From contig VXBP01003681.1 of the NCBI GenBank assembly GCA_013400115.1, positions 248,001 to 312,000 of the forward strand: a stretch of DNA of 64,000 bases, read 5' to 3'. The position numbers and the translations under genes were made by a program. Position 1 is the first letter of the stretch; each line of letters opens with the position of its first letter. The DNA is from Rhinopomastus cyanomelas (Eukaryota; Chordata; Aves; Bucerotiformes; Rhinopomastidae). Shown one piece after another: positions 12,501 through 27,500 of the stretch. Below the pieces are notes generated by a model that saw only the letters and a program-made list of their open reading frames with translations, searched no databases and was not told the DNA's origin.

Positions 12501-15500
12501 TTAGAGGAACTATGTGTGTCATCTCCTTTAAAGTATAGTGCTGTAGCTTGCATCAGTGAAAGTCATGCAGGATGTACCTCACTTGCTGATGCCTGTGCAT
12601 GGCTCTAACAGTGTGAAAACTGCCTCTCCGTCTGCAGGAACACTATGAGAAGTATGATGGTTTTGTGATACTTCACGGCACTGATACCATGGCCTATACA
12701 GCTTCAGCCTTATCCTTCATGTGTGAGAACCTGGGTAAAACTGTTGTTCTGACAGGATCTCAGGTAAATGACCTTATATGAAGTTGAAAGCCTCACTTTT
12801 TGTTTTTATATGCCAAACTAGTAGTATCCTGATTATCACTGATCAGTTGAATAGTGCAGAGCAGTTCTCTGGCCAGGACAAATGGCCACATAGAAATTAG
12901 TGAGCTGAGAATCACCAGCTGAGAACCTGCCCCATAATTTTATCATTAATGACTTTACAACTCTGTACCAAAGCAGACAGTAGTTCATTATGGCTGGAGC
13001 CAGATGCTTCAGAGAAGGATACAAGAGCCTGTCACTGGCCATTGTGTATTAATTGGTTTATATACGAAATCTTTCTAGCCTCAGGTGGCTGCTGGTTGTT
13101 AGCTGCTTTTTTTCCTTCTAAACCTCTGAAGCTTATTACTTTTAACTTCACCAGTGGTTATCCAATCTCAGGTTACTCATTGTTACAGTCTTTATCTTTC
13201 TTTGGTTTTTTGTAATCTAAGCATTAGATGTGTGTTTGATCATTTCTATTCCACAAAGCATCAAACATGATTTGTTTCCTTTCCTCAAAAGACTGCATGT
13301 ATTAATTTTCATTCTCTTAGCTGATCAGCCCTTTGCATACTGTCTGAGGGGGAGGGGTTGTCTTACTAGACTAGCATGCTTGAGTGTAAAATGCAGCTCT
13401 AATCACAAAGGAGAGATGAAACAATGTGCTATAAAATTACCCTCCCCCATCTCATAACTTCCCTTTCATATGTGGTCTATTTGAAGTAAAAATACAGTAG
13501 TCTAGGAAGGAGTAGGCTCCCACTTACTGTCTTGACATGGGTCAGTCTGGTTGTGATACATCATATTCAAGGTTTTGCTTTCTCTTTGGCTATATTGCAT
13601 CTGTATGATCTAGCAATGGAGCAAATTATTTATTTCCTTTTTTTTTTTCCACTGCTGAAAGGAGCTCTGACTCTAATAATAAAGAGGCAATCTGAAAAGG
13701 CATTGAAGTCATCACTCAGCAGGCCAAATTTCTGGTTTTAATCTTGCCCTTTTCCACCAGTAGTAATCTGCTGGCTCAGTTTTTCTGTACTACGAGGGAA
13801 GGTGGTGCAAGAGAGCTGTTTTGGAGACTGTAGTGGCTGTTCTGTGTGTTCTGGGGCTGTTGTTCTTTCTTCCTCTGTACAGGCACTTCTCCCATGCTCA
13901 GTCACTTTAACTGTGCCTGCTTGCTATTTTTTTAATTTTTCTCGAATCAGTCTTTTAATCTGCCTAATCACACCAGGACCATCTCTATATTGGCTTTCGA
14001 ACACTTAAATTACAAAAAGTCCGTTAAGCAGAAAGGGAAATCCTGCTATAGTCTTACAATAGTTTGGGTGAAGAAGCTAACTTTATTTTTCAAAAGCCGT
14101 TGGTAAATTATTCATATACTTGTATTGCTTCAGCTGGACTCTCTTCTCAGCTGTGTATGCTTTACGTGAAGGACAAAATGTAATATCCGTCTCTGCTCTT
14201 CAGGTGCCCATATATGAGCTGCAGAATGATGGCCGAGACAACCTTCTGGGGGCGCTGCTGTTAGCTGGGCAGTTCGTGATTCCTGAGGTCTGTTTGCCTG
14301 TGAGAACTGCTTCAAGAAGCCGCTTCTCTTCCTTTAGTCAGGACATGTACTTACACACTCAAAATATCTGGTGGGCAGTAAGGGGAAAAAATGGATTCTG
14401 CTGAGGTAACAGGAGCTCGCACGGCAGGGCACATGCTGTTTGCTCGTATTATATATTTTACCTACATATGAGCTGTAAAGGCTACCAAGTCTGGAAGGCA
14501 GCTTTCAGCAGACTTGAAATCGGCGTTTCCCTTGCAAGTAGGAGGGACCTGAAATGTTTCTAAGTAAACTTTTCACTGAAAGTCTAAAGTTGCTCTAGGA
14601 CTGGCTCTAGTTTCTGAAAACTGAAGTGTCGGGGATGCATGGAATGGACATGGAAGTACTTATATGGTTTCAGCACCCTGCCTTTAAAGAACTTTGTGCT
14701 GTGCAGCCCAAAAATTAGAGAGAAAATTGCTCATGTTACACTTAATTTGACTTCTGCCATGCTCCCAGCGCAAGTTCTTGTAAAACAACAGTTATAGCTG
14801 GCTGTCCAAGTTCTTCATAACTAATAACAACTTTGAGGTATCTCTTTTCCTTCAAATTCCAATTGACAAACGTTAAGGGACTTGAGAAGAAGCTTAATTG
14901 TGTATGTGTGGCAACTCTTTTGAAAGTTACCTTCGTTTTGACTAGGCTTTTAGTTAAAGTTTTGGACTCTGAATTTGGTTATAACCAATGGACTTATTAA
15001 ATACTCTACACTGTTTCTTTGGTCTGTTTCTGAAGTGGAGTCTGGCAGATTTGCAGTCTCCTAGACTATGCCTCCTAAGAGGATTATAGACTAGTTAGCT
15101 CTTAACTTGTTTTGTTCATAAATTCTTAAGCCAGTGTGACAGATACACCAACTCTTCTTGAAAGGATAAGAGCTGTAGACATCTCCTAGGCTCTGAGTTT
15201 CTTTAAACATTCAGAAAACTATAAAGGATGAACTACAGTATTTATCTACTGAATCTTTTAATTACTGGCTTATTCATAGACCTGTTTCTTTACTTGTCTT
15301 GCAGGTGTGCCTGTATTTTTATAATAAACTGTACAGGGGAAATAGGGTGACTAAGGTGGATGCTGGGAGTTTCAATGCCTTTTCCTCACCTAACCTGCCT
15401 CCACTTGCAAATGCTGAGGTTGATATTACAAGTAAGCAACATCATCTCTTAAGCCTTGTAATTTATGCCACATGCAGTAGAACTCTAGCTGAAAAGAATC

Positions 15501-18500
15501 TATGCCTATGTAGCGTAAAATGCTGTTTTTAAACTCAAATATCTTTGAAATCCCTGTAGCTTGACTCCACTTCATCTGCTCTGAAACTGTTTAAATATTA
15601 GTAAGACTGAGAATTTGTGACTCAACTGCATTTATCTATTGAATATAGATGTGAGCCAGGCTGACTTTGAATAAGGATCCAGACTAACCAGAGGGAATGT
15701 TGCCCCTGCGTAATGAAAATGCTTGCTCTGAAGATAAAAACGAGGGAGTGAGGAGTGAAAGAACAAAGAGTTTAATCTTGTTAATGACCATGCTGGGTTC
15801 TGAAATCGGGCAAAAGAGTAATTGCAGAGTACTGGTAGCTTCAACAGATTCTCTGTTTGATGCCTGTCATTGTGTAAAATGTTTTACTGGATATTTTACA
15901 GTGCCTGTCTAAACTGCAAGTATGCTGAAGACAGCCGACACAGAATATGTGATGTGATGTGTGAAGTTGGGTTTTTTCCTTCAAACTTACTCAGGCTCCC
16001 TGTAATTTCTAAGGAGGAAGAAAACTACATGAAGATTTCAGGACCCATTTGCAAAGTCATTCACACATGGATGTCTGTTCTTGGATAAATGGCACCCTTT
16101 CTTTGGGGAGAAGAGACACATTGGGAATATAGCCAAATAAGGAGTTGCCAGAAAACCTAGTAGAAGGCTGTGTTAAAAATGATAACGTACTATGCAAGCT
16201 GCTTTGGATAGGCTACGTATATTAACCCTGTGCAACTTGGTCTAGGTGATCCTGCTCTGGCAGGGGGATTGGATTAGATGATCTTTCTGAGGTCCTTTCC
16301 ATTCCCTAACGTTCTGTGATTCTGTGAAAAAGGAGTAGGACTTTGTGAAAGTCTCTGTTATTACAAAAAACAGGAATGCGAGGGGGTTCCCAAATTCTTT
16401 TGCTATGTGCTGTTAGTGGAAACCTAGCATTGTGCCATGCAGTGTGCCACTCTGGATGGTTTCTGCCACTAGAGAGAAGCATTCTGAAGTTTGGAAAAAT
16501 AAACTTAGCCCTTCAGTGTAGTGAGTGGGAGTTCCTTTACAAAGCTGCGGGATCAAAGTGTGTTTGTAGCAGTCAGATATAAAACTAGCAAGTCTGTGAA
16601 ATACTGTAGTGGTCTGTAAGAGATATCTCAGGTGGAGTCTGCCACTGTTGCCATCACTGTGCTGTATCAAATATGGGTTATCTGACATCAGAAGAAATGC
16701 TGTCAGTTGATTGTTGCAGTAAATTGGGGAGAATCTTATTTCTTGGGTTTTTACGAACCACATCAAATATAGGGTATAAATAAATCGTATTTACTGACTG
16801 ATCAATAATGAAATCGCGCTGCAAATTGCATGCTATTTCTCTCTTGGATTTGAGTGAACTGCTTTGTGATTCCTTGTGTATAGCAGAAAAATGAGAAAGT
16901 TACAAAGTACTTCCCTTTGCCCATATTGGGTCCCTTTATCTTTTCAGTAGAATGGCCCATTGAGATCAGAGGGGATTTCTGATTTAAAAACTGATGGTGT
17001 GATGGACTCAATTTTTATTTGTTTCAGTTGATTACCCAGTTAGGGTGGCATCATTTATCGAAGATAACAGTGTCAGTATTGAAGGATTGTTTCATTTTGA
17101 AAAAACACCGTTTATTTTGTGAGCAATCCACAAGTGCTGCTTTATTTTGTACAAAGTAATGGTTTGAAACATCACTCTCTCCCTTGAGCTTGCTCATACA
17201 ATCCTCATTTGGAGTTTTCATGGAGACAAGGAACTGCTTGAGCTTTCAAAACCAAACCAATGTAACATCTTCCAATTTTTTTTCTTTCAGATGACTTTGT
17301 ATAATATCTCTGTCTTCCTGTAGACAGGACTGACTGTAGAAGGGGCTGCCTATTGCTGCTTCAGCATTATGAAAAGCAACCTGAGGACGCCAGAAGGAAT
17401 AGGCCATGTGCAGAAAACCTTCTGTAGGCTTCCTGTTTTGAACAAAACTGGGAATGAAAATTCCAGAGGAGGAGAGGGGGAGCTTTGACGTGATGGGGAG
17501 AGTGAGGAGCATAATAGGATCATGGAGTCCATATACAGAAATGGGGAGAGGACATGCTGTTTGAGACTAGGGATACCAAATAAAAAACAACCACCTACTT
17601 CAGAGCCAGAGTGGAGAGGGTGGAGCTTAAGTCTACTTCCCTTCCCTACCCTAACTTCATTGTTTTATGTCCATTTTTCACCATGTTCTCTGAGGCTCAG
17701 TCTGTTACTAATCCTATAACCTGGCTGTGCTCTTGGCCAGATCCTTAACTGTTAGAAACCTCCAAGAGTCCTGCTTTCCAGTTTTAGGTGGGCGAGTGTG
17801 TCAGCTTCCTCAAAGCTTTCAGTTTAGCACAAGAAATTCCTGTAAGAAGTGAAAAATTGTAGCCCACTGCTGAGATGAATGGGAAACCCAATGTTGATGG
17901 GACATACTTTTGCAGCAGAATCAGAAACCTCTGTATGAAATGGGCAATACAGGAATAACAAAAAACCATTTCTAAAATCTTAGTGCTCATCAGATACAAG
18001 ACCTTGCTTGCCATATGGGAGAAATATAGGAAAATAGAAGAGACAAGGACTATTTCACTTGAAATATGTAAAGAGTCTCAGTATATTTCATAACTGATTA
18101 CTCTTCTGTGTTCTCAGTTGTTCTGATGAAGCAAATGTGAGACTTGCTTTGTTACCACAGCTAGACTTTCATCATCACACATGCATGTAACTTCTGGGAG
18201 TGGCGCACATGTGTAGGACATGTACGATGGGAAGCATAACTTGTGTGTGAACAGAGCCCGTGTGACTGCGCGTGCAGACACAGTGCAGCAGGTTAGAGGG
18301 CCCTTTTGGGCTTGTCTACTCATCAGTCTCTTTAGAGGGAAGGTATTTGGCACTGGCCAAGTCTATGTCTTGGTTGGCTCTTCTGGTTATTTATAGTAAA
18401 AAGCCCAGGTCGTTTACGCGTTAAGGCAAATTCCAGCTCTCCTCACTGCAGTGCTTTTGCCCTCCCCTTGCCTTGCAAGTAGGCATGTTGGTTCTTGCAA

Positions 18501-21500
18501 TGGCACCATTCAATTTAAATATTAATTTCAAAAGGTGTGTGTCAATTGTTTTAGAACAAACTGCCAAAAAAGGGGATCTGTGTTTGTTGGCCTGTTTCAG
18601 AAATTTGCACCCATAGGTTGGCCTGCACTCCCCACCCCTTGGCTGCTGCTGTGAATCGTAATGAAGGCCGTGGCAGCTTATATAATGGTAGGGCTCGTCT
18701 GTATCCCTTCAGAGGAGGATGAGAAGAAAGCACTGCTGTTTGTCTGGAGTTCTGCAATCACGAAAAGCTGTATTTCTTGTTTGATTTCATAACTCGGAGT
18801 TCAGTCACCACTCCTAAGGGAGGTGTCGCTCCTAGTTGCCGCTCTCATTTTCTAAGTTGAAACCTGCATTGTGGCATGAGTGCTGTTGAACCACCGGGGG
18901 TTTTTGCTGCTTTCTGGACTGTGCAGAGCTGTTTCTCATTTTATTTTTAGGTCGGGTTGTTGTGTTTTCAGATCTGATCCTGTGTCTGTGTGTGAGAATA
19001 AAGCTGAATAAGATGAGGATGTCTTGTTTGAGGTACAGTTTTACAAGCTGTAGTATTTGGTAGAGAGGGAGAGATTTGAAATAGCAATCTTGTTGATGTG
19101 GTGATTTTATACGGTAGAATAAACTAAATACCGTAATATCTTGAATGCAGTCTCCTTGAATGACGCAATCTTTTTGTATCCCAAGCCATTTTGGATACAG
19201 TAGATAAATAGCCATGACAACTTTATCTTTTCTGTATAGCTTTAAACACTTTCCAGTGTGCAACTGTAGCAGCTAGCTTACGCTCGTTCCTCAGCTTTGT
19301 GTCCGTAGTTAAGTAACGTAGTACCCTGTGTTGGTTACACTCTTCACAAGCGCAGGCCATCCAAATCAGAGCAGGTGTCCTGCCTTGTACCAAACCCGAA
19401 TCTCCTGAATTAGTCACTCTTATTCATAGGATAAGAAACTGTTAATGAACGCTAATATAGACAGGTTTTTGTCTTACTTGAGAATTTCAGTGGTTCCTAA
19501 GACTTTTGGGGATGTTTTATTTAACAGACTGCTGTGTGGTGTGACTGTAGGCCACCATACGTCTGTTTCATTCAGTGCAGTGAAAATGCCTGAACTTAAT
19601 AGTCTTCCTTTTTGGTGATGCAGTCTTTGAAATGAAGGATGAAAAGGGTGTATTCTACAATCTCCTGCATGGTGCTCTGCCTCACAGTACTTCTGAGTAA
19701 ATCTGAGATGAAGTCAAGCTTTTATGTACGTTTGCCTTTTGTTCTGCCTTTTGGAGTCATTTGTCTAGTGGGAAACTGACATCTGTGGAGTCTGCAGTAC
19801 CAAATATGTTATGAAAGCAGATGAGGTTCATGACCAAGAGAATGTTATCTCAAGGACAGTCTTTAGTTCTTTGTTGCATATAATTTGGAATTACATTGCT
19901 CTACTACGTCTGCATGCATTACATTTATATTAAAGATTATTTTAGAGCATGTTCCAGGAGTCCAGGTGTAGGCCTGGTGTAGATCTGACATCTGAACCTA
20001 TTCTCTGATCAGCTTGGTCTTCTACTTTTGGGAGTATCTTAGTGATCCATGCCAAGGCAGGTTTCCTCAGTTCATTCAAGTTCATTACGGGCATTAGGGA
20101 TACTAGTACTTGGTGCACTTAGTCATATGCATTTGTGAAGTTTTGGCAGGGAGTCCTAGCTTATGAAGGATAAAGGAAAGAGAGCTCTGATTGCAGTTTT
20201 ATTGCCATCCCTTGCAGAAGGCTGCTTTTAAAGAATTAATCCCTGTGTTAGAAGGTTGGATTTATTGCTAAATGCTGCTGCTTCTTGAAGTGCAGTGCCC
20301 ATGAGTAAACATGATTATTAATCAGTCAGGCTTACAAACCTCAGTCAAAACAAATGTATGGTTTTCTGCAGTCACCAGTGTGCCTCCTACAAGTCTTTCT
20401 AACTGGAAAGCTCATGGAGGCCTTCAAAAAGTATGTGGCTCTCTACTGAATCCAACCGGGTGGTTGCAGAACCACGCTGGCCAACTTAGCACAGAGAAAC
20501 TGTAGAAATGGTCTATATTTCTGTTCTACCATTCCCAGGGCATTGAGTCCACGTGCTGAAATGTGCCTGTTTGGACAAACATGATTCTGTGAGTCTGCGA
20601 TTCCAAACCAACTGCTTGTGACCTGTTTAACATCGTGCAGTATGTTTTTAGAAAGAACTAGCTCTCATTAATGGCAGGGCATCGCAACAGGAAGAAGAAG
20701 TTGGTAGTCTTATAGGAGACTGTCCTGACTTAATGGATTTTGTAATTTTTATGATCTCTGGCAATGGGGCAGTACAGTAGGTTTCACTGGAGACTTTTAA
20801 GCATACTCTGCATTTTATTTTATTCTTTTTGCAAATGGCTGTCTGCTGATTGCAAGAGATTGCAACAGTAATTGGTGTGAGTAATGCTCCGCATGGCTGA
20901 GAGCAAGTCAGTATTATGCACGCCAATCTTTTATCTGTCCTGCTGCTTGGGAGTGTTTTCAAAATCTAAAAAGCTTAAATCATGAGGGGGAAACAGGTAG
21001 GTCTACGGCATGTTCAGGTTTCATTGAAGCATGACATACTGACCTGTTGGCTGCTGTTAAACCTCTTGCACTGCCTTCCTTGTAGATGCTGTCAGCACTA
21101 CCAGTGCTGCCCTACTACACTGAAGTAGTAAAATTTTGAAATCAATAATGCATGACTTGGCTTCTAATAATGAAACACAAACAAACTATTAGTTACACAG
21201 CTGGCTTCTGGCTCTAAGTGTATAATCAGCCTTAATTGAATCCTTGCTATTTTATGTAATTGTTAGTAGCTACCTAATAAAGTCTGAAGGTGATTAGCAG
21301 CAACAGTTAACTGCATTTGTCGTCTCTTGTGTCTGGGAAGACGAAAGTCTGTTTTCTAGACATGATTCGAGGCTGGTATCAGGCCAACGACATAACAGTG
21401 AAGTTCAGGTCACTGTGTGACAAGTAAATATCTCACCTATGCTAGATCTGCACAGCACTCTGTTGGTTGACACACTCTGTGATCTGGGAGAGTTGGTGCT

Positions 21501-24500
21501 AGCAGGTCATTGTGAACCCCCCAAAAAAATCTAGTACTTAGATGCTTTTCACAACTATCAGACTTCTATTTTGAAGAGTTTTACAGCATTGTGCCTCATA
21601 GATCATCCTGATCATCAATGGTCATTGAGCTAAAATATCCATTTTTTAAGCCTTTGGCTAGAAAACACTGAATTTAGAAATACTGACTAATACTGATACA
21701 TATCAGAATCTGTAATGTTTTGGAATTAAAAGTAAGATGTAACACAGCTGAGCCTGACCTAGATCTGCACTTGAAGATGCATTTTGTGACACCTAATAAA
21801 TAAGGTGTGTTAGATCATCTGCAGTCACTGCTGTCTTAAATGGGCATTTATTTTCTTTTTTTTAAATATTGTGTTGACTTTAATGAATCCCCTACTTAAG
21901 AAACAGTTTTAAAGACAATGCTTTAAGTATTACATGCTTGCAAGTGCACTTAATACTATGGTTTAATATTAAATTAAAAAAGGCCTTTTCTCTTAACAGT
22001 AAACTGGGAAACGGTGTGGAGAGCCAATACAAAGAAGAAATTTCAAGTTCACACCAATATGAACAGGAATGTTGGGCTTCTGCGACTCTTCCCGGGAATC
22101 ACTGTTGCTGCTGTAAGTGTCACCACTGTGTTTTTGGAAGTGGGTGAAGTGATGCTCAAATAATTGATTAGTTATCTGCAGGGTGGAAGCTACACTGTTC
22201 ATAGCAGTTATGGGGGTTTTGGGGGAAAAGGAAAGGATCTGTCTTTTTCCGATAAGTGGTTTTTGGAATATCAGAGCATTCAAAGACTATTTTCATATGC
22301 CATAAACTATTGGTAAAAGATTTTCAAATGTCTTTTGTCTAAACTACCTGGGCTCTAAAACTTTCTTATCAGGGCTCATGGATAGGTCCAGAGGGCTTTT
22401 CTAAACAGTTGCAGGCTACAGTGTCCATGGCAATGCTCTCTTGCTGCATGTCAATCCTATTAATGGATATGTTGTCAAAGAATACACAGTGTGATGGGTG
22501 AAAGGGACAGAGAGTGTTCCTCTAACTTTGTTTTTAAGGTTCATTTTGTCTCACAGTGATGGTTAACATGGCTATCAGCATTCATACAGACCTGAAAAAG
22601 AGAAATGGAATTTTGCTGCTGAAAAAGAAGTGGGAATTTTTTTGTAGAACTGTGGTATTAGGTAGATTTGTCTTTAAGTTTTTGTTTAATGTGAGTTATA
22701 TTAAATTGACAGGTCTTTTGTGACTACTGCCATCTTTAATTGAATCCAGTAGTTTAAGCAGAACTCCTCACGTATGTTACCATTATTTTTAGGTGAATGT
22801 GAACAGATGGAAAGGCAGAGGGCTGGTATATTTGCGGTAATGTCCAACTGCATATTTAGCCTCATGGGGGCTTACAGTTTATTGTATTTAGCATATGTCA
22901 TTAGCAAGAAAACAGTTTGGTTCTTTAAAATATATCCTCTAGGAAGAGGCCTTTGCTGGACATTCTGTTGGTGAAGTACAATAGCAACCTCATCAACAAC
23001 TGGCCCGGAATGTATTAAAGCCTTCTGTTTTTTTCCTTGCCTTAAGTCAATTGGATTTTGAGTTAAAAAAACTCCAAGCTTCATTGAATGTTCTTTCTTG
23101 AAAGGTGAGACACACTCTCTCTTAGGCAGACATTTGTTAGCAAGACCCTCTGCTGAAGTAACAAATCTGGACAGGGGTTCTAATCTTATTTAATAACTCT
23201 ACACTTATTTCATAAGTGTAAATCTACCTTCTTTGCTTCGTCTTGGTGCAGTGCTATATAGCCTGTTAATGGCTGTTGAACGATAGCATCCTTTTTCACA
23301 CTAAGGTCATGACTCTAGAAAATAGTTTGGTTTAAAATCTGTCCCCCCAGGAATTTTAAAGAAAGCTAGAAAGTGAAATTTTATTTTTTTTTTTTTAAGT
23401 TTATCCTGTAGTTTCAGTTACTGCAAAGGGGGAGCAGAGAAGGGCATGAGAAGTCTGTAAAGCATGAGTCTGTGGGACTGTAACAGCAATTAAATGACAG
23501 TTTTAAGAACTCTGCCAAACATGAAAATCTTAATGTGACTTAGAGACCTTTTGTGTATTTTTCCTGCCTTGTTTTCAAACAGGTGAAAGCATTTCTTCAG
23601 CCTCCAATTGAGGGTATTGTGCTTGAAACCTATGGAAGTGGCAATGCCCCAAACAACAGAGAAGACTTGCTGGAAGAACTAAAGAAAGCAACTGAACGAA
23701 AAGTCGTGATTCTAAACTGTACCCAGTGCTTACGAGGATGTGTTAAAACAGTCTATGCAACCGGGCAGGTAAGTGTTGTACAATGAGTTCAAACTGTACT
23801 GCTGTGTAAAGAAACATTGCACCAGGACAACTAGACCGTGTACTTCCAGTAGTCCCTGCGTATAATTAGCTGTAAAGATACTGCTCATAAAATAATCTAA
23901 CTGAAAAGTCATCATCTGCAAGCATTTAAATATACGTAAACAAGGTTCTGTTACTCCTACTCTGACTGATCATTAACAGTCAGCTGAAGTTCCAAACTCG
24001 TGATTGCTTGCTCCTGTCGTGTGCAACAATCCAGGAAAACTTGTATTAGATTGGTCATCTCTTCCAAAGGGGTTCCTCTGAGCTTGAAGCTAGCTTAGAG
24101 GTCTAGTGATTAAATAGAGTAGTATTTGATAGGCTAGCAATTACTTAGCTGCAGTGTAAGAACATCCAGAAAACCTGCAAATCCAAGTAATATCAGAAAC
24201 CCCATTTTTTATTTGACTGTAAGTAAAATTGAATTCAGTATGTAAGGAAGCATCTCTCTTGCAGAATGGAAATCCATTGTGTTGACTCATGAAGGCTTAC
24301 AGCAGGCTTTATGTAGATACTGCTCATATTCAGACCATTTTGTAGTGAGTTTCTTAATTGTATATGAAGACGTGACTTCACTAGGACTACTAAGAGCTCA
24401 AAGCCATGTGAGAGTGTTGCGTGTGGTAGTATGAAAAAAGCTGGTTTAACTGGCCTTTGTTAAAAATGGCTAGCCATTTATGGCTAAGAGGCTCTGCCAG

Positions 24501-27500
24501 AGGGTGACTAATCCCCTTTAGACACCTGATTTTACTGGGACCAACCACCCATGTGGCAGAGCCAGACCCTTCATTGACTGTAAGGCAAATCTAGATACTC
24601 TATCCTGGTGCTAAAACTTACCTCTTTTAACATTGGTTTTGACACAGATTTGAATTCTGTTTTCTTCAAGAACACACAGTCTGTTCTGAGGAGAAAGGTT
24701 GCAAGAGTTTCTTTCCACCTCTTCATTATCCAAACATGGTATTTCCTGATGCGGGCAGTCATTGGGCATTGATACAATTTTTTGTGTGTCACTTAATGGA
24801 GATGCTTTGAGAAGTGAGGTACTAACTTGTGCAAAGATCCTGTGATCTGTAGCAAATACAATAAGAAATACGTGGGTTGTGTAGAATAGTTCAAGTGGAA
24901 GGAAGGAAGCAGTTAAGTCAATAAGACATGAAACAGTTTTTAAAAACAACAAAATGAAACCTAGCCTTTATATGATCTTTTGCTTGAAACGAGCTTCTAA
25001 AATGTGTGGGGAAAAAGCAAAAAAACTTTCAGATTTCTGGTTAAAAGAGTCTCTAATTAGACACCTCTAAAATGACTTGTTGTACGTTGGTCCAGACTGT
25101 CTATATGCTGAATTTAAATATTCTGCTTAGGTCTTTCTGAACCACGGTAAGGCTGTATGGAAATGTGTTCAGTCCCGGCTTCCACTTTTTGTATGCAGCA
25201 TGTATTATGTTGCTTCAGCATCCAGTGATGGAGGCTGCATTGTTTTCTTGGCATCAAGTAGCCAAGTCCTACAAAATGACTTTATACTTGTTCTTTCATT
25301 GCCTTCCCATAAGGAACTGTTCAGCGGAGGAAGTATCATGGGTGAAAGATGCTGTAATGTTAAATTTATTTTGATTTTTCTTTAAATAAAGACTTTCACA
25401 GGACTTTTCATATGGCTATGCCATATTTTACTTGTTCAAGCTAGCCAGGTGAGTCTACTGAGTCCTTGATTTCTCTTGAAGTGTTTTGCATTAACCAGAT
25501 GTCTGGCCTCTGATCCGTTGGCACAGTAGAAACCTAAATTTGAGGGGACTGTAGGTATAGAAAGGAAGCTGGGAAATCCCTTCCTCCTCCACTTTTCCAG
25601 GGTCTCTGAAAAAGCCCTAACTGCTCTTTGGCTAGCTTGGCAATACAGACTTTCTCACTTTCTCTGTATCCTACAGATTTTTGAAAATGTTAGTCTGGGG
25701 CTTTCAGAGGTGCTTAATGAGCTGATTAAGACTCTGTACAAGTTTAAAACGTGTAGTTTATATACAAGGTGTGTAAAAGTAAAATGCGGTTTGAAGAACC
25801 TGTTGTAAGATACTTAACTGTGAGGCATCACATTAGGTCAAAGATGACCTGTGGTTTAGAGAAGTGCAAACGTTTGCCCAGGTGCAATACAGTGAGAAGA
25901 CATCTGAAATCTCCTTTGCCTTTGCTGTCTTGCTCACTGCATACTTACAGGGCTTGCTGTCCGCAGCAAAAATCTTACTGCTTTTTGCTTTTGTTCAGAT
26001 GGTGTGGGGTTTTTTCAACTACTGGAAGGATAAGTTAAAAAGGTCGTCTTTTTCAGTTGTTCTTGTCAGAACTGTGTAAGTTACATATTTTAGTTGCATG
26101 TCCTGAATCATACACTGCTAGTACAGCCTGAAAGGATCTGAAAACACTCCTGCTGTGAGCATGCTGTAGTGCTGGAATTCATTCAAAGCAATGCCCCATA
26201 AAAGAATGGTAAATATGTCTGTGTGAGAACAGCCTACTTGGCAATGTTCAAAATGCCACTAGGTTAAAATAGAGTAACTGCAGCTTTTCAATAAAGGCAA
26301 TCTGACAACTCTGCAGATAGCTGATATGGACCTGTAATCTTTCCCTTTTAGCATAGTAAGTGACTGTGGCCAGCCTTTGGATGAATTCTTCAGTGTTACT
26401 GCATGAAAAGGAATTTGAAGTAAAAGACAGCTGGCTTTATTATTTGCTTGGTATTTGGTAACTAAAATGACAGAAATTACAGTGGCCGTAAGAGGAGGAA
26501 GAGAGTGCAGCCATGGCTGTGTAGTGTATTCTATGCAGCTAGCTATTCATCATTCATATATATGTTCTGTTCACACAGATAGTTCTGAATTTTATGCTAA
26601 TTGGACTCATTATTCTTTTTCATTCAGACTCTCGCTGATGTTGGGGTAATTCCTGGAGGTGATATGACACCAGAGGCAGCCCTAACTAAACTATCATACA
26701 CACTCAGCAAGAATAATCTTAGCTGGGAGGAGAAGAGGCGGGTGAGTATTTCAGCATGACCTTGAGAGGCTCAAACTTTCTCATCTACTGTACTAACTTC
26801 TGCTTAGACGAACGCCTTGAGCTTCTCTCTTGCATTTGAACGCAGTTGGTTCCAGAGCTGTAAAGTGAATGCCATGGGGATTTTTTTTTTTTTTTCATTC
26901 AGGAAGATACTGTTAGGCAATAAATGTATGTAGATTGGGAGAGAAAAAAAGAGTTCTTTGCGTAAGTCAGTTGAAACCATTATTGAGGCATAAAAATGCT
27001 ATCCTCAGATGGTAGTAGTATGCCTTGGACATCCCTGAACTAAAATCCCTATGTGGAAATTTGTATGTGAGACAGAATCCTAGCCCTGCTGAAGTCAGCA
27101 AAGATCTTGTCATTGATCTTACTCTGGCAAAGATTTTATCCAAGACTCATTCGCTTAAAGATAATTCTGAAAAATAAATATTGCCTGAAGCCTCTTCCTT
27201 TAGAGCATTACTCATGACACTGTTAGACTTTATTTTTCAAAGAGAAAATACACTTCACCAATAAATAAGTAGAACATTGTTGCAAGAACCAATTGTAACT
27301 GTTTTTACAATCCTAACTCCTACCATGGTTTTTCCCCTTGAATTAAGTAATTATATGTCATGTTCTTTTTATACAAGGAACATAAATCTCTGAATTACAT
27401 AGGGGAGCAGCAGTCTGCAGGACTGCATTGTTTCCCTGTGCTTATATGCAGTGAAATCATAATCCTGACACTTGGGGAGATGACTTAATGAATCACTCTC

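Noticed and set aside
18832..19263. 143-codon minus-strand frame in ASPG intron 6
   Set aside because: No recognisable domain, AT-rich codon pattern, and no flanking signals. Chance frame in an intron.
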